This document shows positions 10,347-22,300 of a DNA stretch of 64,000 nucleotides, piece after piece; positions within the stretch are counted from its first letter, which is position 1; the number at the start of each line of letters is the position of its first letter. The notes beneath the pieces were generated by a model that saw only the letters and a program-made list of their open reading frames with translations, had not been told where the DNA came from and did no database searches. A program made the translations under genes and the position numbers. The DNA lies in NCBI GenBank assembly GCA_921293015.1, contig OV121085.1:20659911-20723910 (forward strand). The letters are read 5' to 3'. This DNA is from Phorcus lineatus. Its lineage: Eukaryota; Mollusca; Gastropoda; Trochida; Trochidae.

Positions 10347-13300
10347 CTGGTAATGGAAATGTTTCATACTTAACATTTAATTGTATTGTCATTTTATCAA
10401 TTATTGCCCTTTGTTATTCAAATTCAGTTAAATTTTTTATCAGTAGTTTGTCCGATAAAAATGACCTAAGATCCAACAGAATATGATAATAATTTCCACT
10501 GCATGGGAGAATGCAATAGAGCTGCCAATAAAGGCACTCCATGGTTATCACATTGCCCTCACTTCCAAACATGGTACCCAATTGTCCTGCTTTTGTGAAC
10601 AGAGACCCATCTTGATTTAAGTCTCTTGACTAAGGTGTGTCTTTGTGTACAGCAACTCAACACCCTTCAAAATTCTTGTTTATTCAGCTATGAAGTGGGT
10701 CACCCAGTCATCCGGCAAGCCTGACGTTGCTCAACTTCACTGACAGCAGTCAACGGATCTATGCACAGGACTACGTGCCACAATATTAAAATAGATATGA
10801 GTTGTCAATTCAGAGAGAAAAAAACCTTTAGAAAAAATCTGTGTCAATGGATTAAATAGATTTTGGTTCGATCCAAAATGGGAAATTTTCAGTGAACTTG
10901 GATAATGTGTCATTGGAATGAAGGAACACACATTTATTGTCATCCTATTGACCTTATCCACAACCTGAAAGACTTCAATCATTTAAACTGACCACGCATG
11001 CTGTATGATAAGAACAAAGTCATAGATATTCATTATCGTCCTGATCACCTTCTCAAGAGCCTCCAGAACATTGTCCGGCATGTGGTCGTTGATCATGGTT
11101 GGTGAGATGAGCACCTCGTCGAAGTCTCCATTCCCAGCCCACACCGCCTGGTACACCGGCTCACTGCTGTGACACACCGGCCTGCAAACAGACACACCCA
11201 CTCTCAGTGTCAGTTAACATAAAAGCTATGACAATTTCTTTAAATGTGTTATGACAGTGAAAGAACTTATGAGATGGAGGGCATTTCTTGGGGGAGGGTC
11301 GGCCTATGCTATGATATGATATGGACTGTTGTCTCTCATCAGGGTGAGAGCACTGGGGGGGGGGGGGGGGAGGGCACACTTTAGCTAATTCTTATATGGT
11401 CATAATTCAATCATAATGGGTTGGATTATCAGGATAAGGGCATGTATGTGGTTGGGATTGGTCATGTTTGCTCATATGGCCATCTCCCTCATTAGATGGT
11501 GATTTTAGGGTCAGGGCACTTTGGCAATATTGTTGATATCAACGGTAACTTTAATTCAACTGTCGAGGCTGCTTATAAGGGGAGGGCATGGAGGTTCTTG
11601 AGCACATGTCTGCCAGTTTGCTCATTATTCCATCATCAGGGTTGGGTAACTAATTCCAAGCGGACTTGGATTATTTTCAGTTATGAGAAATTAGGTGGCC
11701 AAAATTCATCTGAGTTGCATGTAAAAGATCATATAAACTCCTTATGCTTTTGAGCTTATTCCACTTATATCTGAAATATCTTGCAATGATGATACGTAAG
11801 TATCTAATATGAATAATAAAATGAGAAAACACTTTGTAAAACAATGTAAAGGTATGAAATTAAGTAAAAATTAAAAGATGATAATGAAAATGAAACAAGT
11901 TTCTAATGTATCCAATAACAAAATAAATATCTTTATTCATATTTTTTTACCTATACATTTGAGAGAAAGCTAAACATGCTATCTATGACTTAACTGGTCA
12001 ATTCCTCCCACAAAATATAACAATTCATAACTTGAATTAGATTATGTTATGTTATGTTAGACTAACTACTGATAGTTAGTTCGTGCAAATTAAAGGAATG
12101 TCAAAATCTCTCACCCTCCAAGATTATATAAGATATTTTTTATAATATGATTACTAACTTATGTTTCCATAAGAATGCATTACATTAAACCTCACCATAA
12201 TCATGCAAACAATCAATTATCTAAAAACTATCTTATATGATAAAAAGAGAATCTCCATGTCTTTTGATATCAAATATATATCAACAAAAGTTGATAAAAG
12301 TTACAAATTTATTATTTTTACTCTTATCAACGATTGTTCATATAATTGATATAGATGACATGAGGGTGAGATTCTATTTATCATCCAAAATTATTTTTCA
12401 TAAAGATTCCATGAAAAATCTCCATCTCTGAACAATTGCACTACCATTATACTCCAAATGCAATGATGATATAACATTGTGACATCATCTTGCCTATGAC
12501 ATTATATAATTGTGATGTCATTACCTGATGATATAAGATAATTGTGATGTCATGTACTTGGCAATGACAGGGCATTGTTCAAAATCTACTGTCAAAATTA
12601 TATCCCCCAGGAGATATCGCTTCATCTCCGACAAGCGTTTTCTTTTGTGGAACACAGTTTAGGATGATGATAAAAGTTACATTGGCAGTGATATCATTCA
12701 TTTATTCCTCAAGTCAGCATTTTGGACATTTCACAAATGTCACAAACTATGTTTGGTTCTCAAATTGTAATGAGCTTTACCTGATGTAATTGGAAAAAGT
12801 AACATTAACACAAAATGTGACAAAAGGTCAAGAATTATTTTTATGATTATCAAAATCCTCATCAAAACTGTGGTGAATGACTGAGAATAAACACATTGTC
12901 AGAAAAGTAATGAAAAAAACCTGTAACAAATTTGATGCTTGTAAAGATGAAAAAATAGAGCCATGGGCTCTGTAGCTCATCAGACTTTTGATAGAAATAG
13001 GTGTTTGGGTTTAGACCATGGGGTCATGGGCAGTGTAGGAAAGATAGCCTGTCCCAACGTCCGACTTATTCACAATCAAATAAAACAGGCCCATTGCCCA
13101 TTTGGGGTCAAGGGGTCACTGAACCTACAATTCAGAATCCCCATTGTCCAAGGAGTCTACACACAACTATTAAGCTATCAAGACCTTTTGGAACTGGAGA
13201 AGAAGATGAAAGTAGGATTTTAAGGTTTTGACCCCTGTGACCCCATTTGGGGTCAAGTGGTCACCAATCCTACAATTTAGAATCCCCAGTGTCCAAGGGG

Positions 13301-16300
13301 TCTTCACACACCTTTTCAGCTCTCTAGACCTTTTGGAACTGGAGAAGAAGATGAAAATAGGTTTTTCAGGTTTTGACCCCTGTGACCCCATTTGGGGTCA
13401 TGGGGTCACCAAACCTACAATTTAGAATCTCCAGTGCCCAAGGAGTCTACACACAACTATTCAGTTCTCTGGACCTTTTGGAACTGGAGAAGAAGATGAA
13501 AATAGGTTTTTCATGTTTTGACCCCTCTGACCTCATTTGGGGTCATGGGGTCACAAAATCTACAATTTAGAATCCCCATTGGCCAAGAAGTCTACACACA
13601 ACTTTTCAGCTCTCTGGACCTTTTGGAACTGGAGAAGAAGATTAAAATAGATTTTTAAGGTTTTGACCCTTGTGACCCCATTAGGGGTCATGGGGTCACG
13701 AAAACTACAATTTAGAATCCCCATTTGCCAAGGAGTATGCACATAAAATTTCAGCTCTCTAGAGTCATTGGTTCTGGAGAAGAAGTCGAAAAAGTGAAAA
13801 GTTTACGGATGGACGGACGCCATGCCATGCCATAAGCCCATCGGGTCTTTCAGACCTGATGAGCTAAAAATGAAAATGGTCATATATTTGATGATTTGCA
13901 AGATGCATGAGATCTTCTATGAGATGAATATCAAAAGTTGGACTGATTATGATGAAAAGAAAATCATAGATAACATATTCTATATTTAAGACATCTGACA
14001 TTTTGACATAAATTCTTATGCTGTTTTCAAAACTGAAAGATACATCAGAATCAGTGTCACATTTCAAAGTTTTTATCACAATATTTTTCTTCATATTTGA
14101 ATAACAAATATAGCAACTTCTGTTAATGATCCACACTGTCCTCTATCAAATTTCATTAAGTAAGACTAACAAACCATCTATGCATTCACAAAGTATCAAT
14201 CCTGGACAAATCAAGTGGTTGACATTTTAGATTATCTGCCCTTAATTTCATGCAACTGGCTGCACATATGTATTATTCAACCAATGCGACAACTCATTTA
14301 ATGGTTTGGAATAAAAGTGAAAAGAATAACTGATATGGTACATTTCAAAATAGATTCTTGGTCTGCATAATGTCCCATTTAATGATTAGATAAGTTCTAT
14401 ATAAAGATATTTATATTTGTCATCATTATATATATGGGAGCAAGAATGGTTAATTGAACACAAAAGGGAAACAAAAATCATCTCTAGTGGCGGCATCCAG
14501 AATCAGCACAGTGAATTTTAATGTTCTTTTTAAAACTTTTTTTATGTTAAGCAAGTCCATGTACTACCACATCCGCTCTTCTTCAACAAAAGTAAGCAAG
14601 AAATATATCAGTTTTAAAAAAGAGTGAAAACGGGTGATATCAACCACTGGAGAAATTCAGAATAAGAATCGTCAACATATCAGAAATTCACGTTAACTAA
14701 GCTATTTTCTGTTAATTGCCTCAAACATTGCTATGCAATAACAGGTACATATTTGCAAAATAGGGGTACTTTCTTTTGCACAGCAGTATTAATGCACCAA
14801 GACCTATATTGTATCATGCTCAACAAATCTCCAAGTTCAGACAAACTAAGCCTTTTTCTCTAATCTGGCTCCAACATACACTACTGTACAAAATAGAATA
14901 CACTGTGTTTTGGAACAGTGTATTTAATTCTACACCAAGCCGAATATTCAAACATGCTGGCAAGGGCAGGTAATCAGGCAATACTGCATCTCCCTCAGGC
15001 CATGCTGGAACAAACCTCAGTCAAACAGGTGCTTGCATGCAGTAAACATACTATTATATACAGGTATGGTCAGCAATATAAGGGCATGCTTCTGCTAAGG
15101 CAAGTGCTTGTTGTTTGTTTGTTGTGTGAATATATTTGATTGATTTAAAGAGACAAGTAGATAGCTTTTGTTAGAATTGATAATGTGTATGAAAATATGT
15201 TTTTCAGACTGCTTCAGTACATAATAGTTTAAAAAAAACAACAAAAAAACCCTCTGCTCTATGACAAAGATAACTTTTAGAAATAAGGTTTTGTGTGAGA
15301 ATAAAATAGTTGGAAGTTGTGAATTTTGGGGGGGAAAACAGATTAGTAAAAACTTTTTTTAAGAGAGACAGACAAATCTTAAAGTAAATCAAACCTTCAC
15401 TTTGTGTATGAAATTAGCTAGCAATTGAGAACTGCTTGTGTAAGAATGAAAACTGCTTGTGAAAGAATGAGAACTGCTTGTGAAAGAATGAGAACTGCTT
15501 GTGAAAGAATGAGAACTGCTTGTGTAGGAATGAGAACTGCTTGTGTAAGAATGAGAACTGCTTGTGTATGAATGAGAACTGCTTGTGAAAGAATGAGAAC
15601 TGCTTGTGAAAGAACGAGAACTGCTTGTGTATGAATGAGAACTGCTTGTGTAAGAATGAGAACTGCTTGTGTAAGAATGAGAACTGCTTGTGAAGGAATG
15701 AGAACTGCTTGTGAAAGAATGAGAACTGCTTGTGTATGAATGAGAACTGCTTGTGTAAGAATAAGAACTGCTTGTGTAAGAATGAGAACTGCTTGTGTAA
15801 GAATGAGAACTGCTTGTGAAAGAATGAGAACTGCTTGTGTAAGAATGAGAACTGCTTGTGTAAGAATGAGAACTGCTTGTGTAAGAATGAGAACTGCTTG
15901 TGTAAGAATGAGAACTGCTTGTGTATGAATGAGAACTGCTTGTGTAAGAATGAGAACTGCTTGTGAACGAATGAGAACTGCTTGTGAAGGAATGAGAACT
16001 GCTTGTGAAAGAATGAGAACTGCTTGTGTAAGAATGCAACTGCTTGTGTAAGAATGAGAACTGCTTGTGTAAGAATGAGAACTGCTTGTGTAAGAATGAG
16101 AACTGCTTGTGAAGGAATGAGAACTGCTTGTGAAAGAATGAGAACTGCTTGTGTAAGAATGCAACTGCTTGTGTAAGAATAAGAACTGCTTGTGTATGAA
16201 TGCAACTGCTTGTGTAAGAATGAGAACTGCTTGTGTAAGAATGAGAACTTCTTGTGTAAGAATGAGAACTGCTTGTGAAAGAATGAGAACTGCTTGTGAA

Positions 16301-19300
16301 GGAATGAAAACTGCTTGTGAAAGAATGAGAACTGCTTGTGAAAGAATGAGAATTGCTTGTGTAAGAATGAGAACTGCTTGTGAAGGAATGAGAACTGCTT
16401 GTGAAGGAATGAAAACTGCTTGTGAAAGAATGAGAACTGCTTGTGTAAGAATGAGAACTGCTTGTGAAAGAATGAGAACTGCTTGTGAAAGAATGAGAAC
16501 TGCTTGTGTATGAATGAGAACTGCTTGTGTAAGAATGAGAACTGCTTGTGAAAGAACGAGAACTGCTTGTGTAAGAATGAGAACTGCTTGTGTAAGAACG
16601 AGAACTGCTTGTGAAAGAATGAGAACTGCTTGTGTAAGAATGAGAACTGCTTGTGAAAGAATGAGAATGCTTGTGTAAGAATGAGAACTGTTTGTGAAAG
16701 AATGAGCACTGCTTGTGTAAGAATGAGAACTGCTTGTGAAAGAACGAGAACTGCTTGTGTAAGAATGAGAACTGTTTGTGAAAGAATGAGCACTGCTTGT
16801 GTAAGAATGAGAACTGCTTGTGAAAGAACGAGAACTGCTTGTGAAAGAATGAGAACTGCTTGTGTAAGAATGAGAACTGCTTGTGAAAGAACGAGAACTG
16901 CTTGTGAAAGAATGAGAACTGTTTGTGTAAGAATGAGAACTGCTTGTGAAAGAATGAGAACTGCTTGTGTAAGAATGAGAACTGTTTGTGAAAGAATGAG
17001 CACTGCTTGTGTAAGAATGAGAACTGCTTGTGTAAGAATGAGAACTGCTTGTGTAAGAATGAGAACTGCTTGTGTATGAATGAGAACTGCTTGTGTAAGA
17101 ATGAGAACTTCTTGTGAAAGAATGAGAACTGCTTGTGTAAGAATGAGAACTGCTTGTGTAAGAATGAGAACTGCTTGTGTATGAATGAGAACTGCTTGTG
17201 TAAGAATGAGAACTGCTTGTGTAAGAATGAGAAAGAATATGTCTTGTGTCAATAACACATGAATCAATCAAACAAAATGTCATGACATTAGTGGTCAGTG
17301 AAAAAGCACTGACAGCATAAAGAGATAAAATCTAGAGGTTGATCTTGTTGATAATCTTTTGCTTATTTTAAAATCTTCCACATTTCACCTGCACTATATA
17401 CTAAGTTTTCAACCAGAAAATTTAATAAATAACCTGTAATTTCATCCCTTTAAAGAAGTTCTTTAGTGTGTTATGCAATACATGTATACATACCATAACC
17501 AAATTAATTTTCCCTTACATATCCTGGTGAGTACTATAGTATGAATATTATCAACATGATATTATAATAAATTACTTTACAAGAACAAAAACATAACATA
17601 TCATTGAAGAATTGTTTCTAAGCTTACATTTCAACCTGTGGAGAAAAAAAGATCCCTTGTGGAAAAGCGTTTCTAAAACATATATTGAACTATATACATT
17701 TTAAAAATTATTTGTGATGGTATCATTGGATCAGGGCTAATTTAGATTTCGTGTATGGATGTGTTTGGTACAGAGTGGTGTGAAATTCTCTGCCTAAAAA
17801 TATGGAAAAAAATGTTAATGATGAAAATATAAGAGATAGCGCAGTGAATATAAGGATACTGGCACATATACACTTACTTCGTTGTATATCGACGGTTATG
17901 AACATGCCTGAAATTAATGGTCACCAAATTGAAAATTCAAGAGCATAAGAAAACAAACGGACAGCAAGAAGAAAATAAACAACGCATGACCTGAATTCAA
18001 TTGAATAAAGTCATTCCAAGGTAATGACACAATTTTATTTACAAGAATTCATATTCCGATATTAATTTTAATTTTACTCAAGTCTAGGACATTGACAAAC
18101 ACAAAGCTGGAATCAAGTCATCATTTGAAAAAATACTGCCATTGGCACTGTAGCTCATCAGGCTATCAATAATTGACATACAAATGGTTGCAGGGTTTAT
18201 CATATGAGGGGCCACAGGATCACAAAAATTTTGAATTATACTCCTAATCAGCTAAGGAGTCTATACAAAAGATTTCAGCTTTATTAGCATTTTGCTTCTG
18301 GAGAACGAGATGAAAATAGGTTTTAGGGTGTGGCCCATGTGGCCCTTATTTGGGCTCACAGAGTCACCAAATCAATAGATTAAAAATCTCATTAGTCAAG
18401 GAGTCCCTAAACAAGATTTCAGATTTCTTGAGTCAGAAGCTCTGGAGAAAAGTTGATGAAATGAAAAGTTCACAGACGGACAGTCAGATTGACAGATGTG
18501 CCTATGGCTGGACGACATGTCATGCCATCAGTTCATCGTCAGATGATTTACAAAAAATATCTCATAAATATGAAGGAAGTACAATAGTTTTCAACATGAT
18601 ATATTTGAACTAAATTAAATGGGTGGATAGTAAAGATACAAGAGTAATTATTTTTTCATATGCACCGTCATCTTTTCTAGATAAAAGGTCAAATGTTGTT
18701 TGAATATCTAGTTCTATCGTTCTTTGTATTAGGCAGTTGATTCCAGTTTGTCTTGCCTGTCCAAACCCTTCTCAAGATGAAGAGTTGAACATAAATCTTT
18801 ATATTAGTAAATATGAATATGAATCTAATAATGATTAAGAAGTAACAAAGGGTGTATTATTGTAAATTTTATAAATATAAAAACTTTCATACACAAAGGC
18901 ATATCAACTGTAGAATGAGATATGCGTTAAAAGAAAAGTTATAATAAAATTAGGTGACAACAATGGTTGACATAAGAAAGTTGAATCTGAGGTAAAATGA
19001 GTTCATGCTATCAAATATGCATTAGACTAGTTATGTTAGACACACATACAATGTATAAGTCTACTTGGAACCAGCAACATGCCAGCTGGAGTTACCGTTC
19101 TTGAATATTTCACCCTTACGAAAAATACTGTATTACACTTGTATATATATATAAGCATTAATCGAATTCTGATCATAATTGAAATAGTCAATTGATGATG
19201 TTTTGATTAAATATCTAATTTGATAGGTAAATCTACCATGTTATGATCAAATATATCTCATGTGATTAGACAGTAAAAATATTTCACATTCTAGCAGAAA

Positions 19301-22300
19301 ATTGTTCAACATAGAAGTATGACAACAGTATTATTCCCATCACTAAATACTGCACTATTGCTTTGTACTGTATCATATATCTACATGATGCAAATGTAAG
19401 CAATATAAAAAATACTTTCATAAAAAGTGAAATTTATCAATACCAAACTTTTTTTAAAAGACTCAAATCTAATGAATATTCTCGAATATCAATATAAAGA
19501 AAGAAATTTGACTCAATGAAAATTAAATATTAATCCTACAAATATCTTTAAAAATTTGAAACATGTCCTTCTGCTCACCTGGTCTCTTTGGGATGACTTC
19601 GAACGATGTGCATGATCTTGCCCGGTGGAAAGAGAGGCACATGGGCCGACAGACCGATTTGTGAGTCGCTTGGGTGGGCGGTGACATTACGATCAAGGTC
19701 GGTTTCACTGCCTGGACGGCCACTGTACTCGCCACAGCAACAGAACACCCCCTTGCTTATGATTTTCCACTGGAAACAGGTAACACGTTTGATCTTTTTA
19801 ACAACAATGTTACTTTAAGGGTCAATACTTAAGCAATTACTGCATTGGAGACATTGATATATTTGCTAACTTTGAGCTTAAGTGCTATTGAACTGCTTTC
19901 AGATAGCATTAAAAATTTTCTATGTATTGTACCAAACACAGGAAGGCTTTGGTTGTTGAATGGTTGAGCTGTTTGGACAGTCAGTGCCCAAGTCTGCAAG
20001 TGTGGGTTTGAATACCAACAATGCATTTCTAAAACAAGGGTGACTGACAATGTAATGAGTTATCACTTAGCAACAGGTGATTTTGATTTCAATGGAGTTC
20101 ATTAATAAACTTAGTACAGATGACATAAACTGATTGATTCTCATTGGGGAAACAATTACTTTGCATGATTCGTTAAAAGATTATTTTGAAAAATTCCCCT
20201 GACTACATATTACAATAACAATAATACACATCAACGAATCTTATTGCAAACGGTGATACCTATAATCATAGATATATGCCCAAATCCTAATTTGTGTATG
20301 ATTTATAAAAATTTGTTAAAAGATTGTTTTGAAACATTCCCCTGAGTACATTACAATAACAATAGAACACATAAACGATTGTTATTGCAAACAGTGACAT
20401 CTATAATCATACGTAGTGCCCAAATCCAAATTTGTGTATGCTTTATAAAAAATGTTCACTCAAAATCAGTTGAACATTTAGAAAAAACTAAATTACTTTT
20501 GGATCTTCGCTCTTCTTGATCATGTTAATGATGTCGGTTCTAAGCAGCTCCATCTGAGGGAGTCCAATCCTGTGAACAAAACATAATTCATCTCTCAAAT
20601 ACTCTCAAGCACACAGTTATCGGCTGTAATATCAAGTATGCAAGGGATAGTAAACTATCTTTGTGAATAAATTGTTCAGAACATACACTTTGGCTATTTA
20701 TTAATAATGAAGCACTAACTGTAAGTGTAGGTAATGATGTTAAAATTTACCAATAAGTTACTAACTCATGTCATGCCATACCCTAAATTCATTTATTAAC
20801 ATCCTTGTCAACTAAGAATCTAAACTGGCAGGTAGACTGTACCACTCAAAACACTACTATCACAACGTCTTGAGTGAGTGAGTGAGTTATGTTTAACGCC
20901 GCTTGGGCAATATTTCAGCCATTAGCGGTGTCACAACATCTTGAAGTACTGGCACATCTGGTAAGACCTTCTCTGACAATATTGGTTGTAAAAAGCAGAT
21001 TATCATTGTATATACTGTAAAATCATTTATTTTCGCGGGGTGTTATTTTCGCGCAAACATAAAAAATGACTGATTCGCGGGGTTTAATTTTCGCGCACAT
21101 CGACTAAGCAATAGCAAAAATTTAGTGAGCAAAACTACATGCACCATGCAGCAAAGATTACAGTGAAATGAACGAACCATACATTTCTGTGAGTAATAAA
21201 ATGTGTCAACCAAATTATTTGTCTGTTATTGGTTTCCTTCACGTTCATAACAATAATATTTCGCGATGTTTTATTATTCACGCATTATGGCATTGCGCGA
21301 AAAGCGCGAAAATTAACCCCCCGCGAAATATTATGATTTTACAGTAGGTTCAATGAGAGCAGTCATTTAATCATTGCAAGAAAACACCCCTCACCTTGGC
21401 ACAACGTCCTTGCCTACCACCACGGACGTGATGTAAGGTTTCGTCTCCTCCACACACGATATACTGCAACAGACGGAGCAGGATCAACATACTGGTATAA
21501 CAGGTCAGACTTTCCCGGAGGAAACTTTGGCCTATAAGACAGACCCTCCCAAACTATGGCCTACAAAACAAATTACCATATGAAAAAGTTGGCCTTTTAA
21601 GTTTAGTGAGAAACTTTACAATTACTCTAAGTAATTTGGGCTCAGTGAAAAGTTACAAGATTCAGCTACTTGAGTGAGCTATTGACACCTTCAATATAAC
21701 AAAAAATACATTTAAGCCACCAAGAGTTATCTAACCTGATGAGTCCTCCAGGGGGTGAGAAAGCGTAGCAGTGAAGCGAGGGGTATTCCTGCTGGAGAAG
21801 TATAGCCAAGATGGCCGCTGTTCCCGCTCCCAGGGAGTGTCCGACCAGTGTCAGGTCATACTTCTCGGAACTGTACTCCTTGAATGAGAGCATTATGAAG
21901 TTTATCTACTTGTCTACCACTTGATTAAAGATATAATTGATTAAAGATCAAAACATGAAATAAAACAGTCTTATGTTTCGTATTACAAATCTGTAATACG
22001 AAATAAAGTTCAATATCTTTTGTAAAATCAAGTATGAGTCAATAATCAAATAATGATCAATGATCAAACACAAATAATTGTTTGTTCAAAATTTAAAACC
22101 ACTAAAAATAATTTTTGGCATTATCACTGTGTCTTGTAATGTTAATATGTCAATAAGCAGCCGAAAGAAGACCATGTAATAATGGTCAAGCCCCTGAATG
22201 AATGACATGAAACCCAGGATCAAGACCATAACTGAATGAGTTACCTCTGCTAGAGCCATGGCTTTAGGAATGATGTTCTCCTCATCCAGCTTCTTCTTGA

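Larger units (their letters stand above)
11182..19578 (-). other. DAGLA 8.4 kb intron
   Basis: Phase-2 intron. Besides the separately listed poly-G, 145-bp-repeat element, 21-bp minisatellite and second element copy, it is AT-rich with short inverted repeats (for example 12105..12376, where CTCTCACCCTC meets GAGGGTGAGATTC). No coding sequence supported. Confidence 0.85.

Noticed and set aside
9685..10353. + strand frames over the DAGLA terminal exon
   Set aside because: Antisense shadows of the 413-residue tail.
15389..17283. Long minus-strand open frames of 216, 617 and 621 codons with HSYTSSS / ILTQAVL / FLHKQFS repeats
   Set aside because: They are different frames of one 21-bp minisatellite. 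Several frames are open at once because the unit is stop-free and divisible by three, and point deletions move the repeat from frame to frame.
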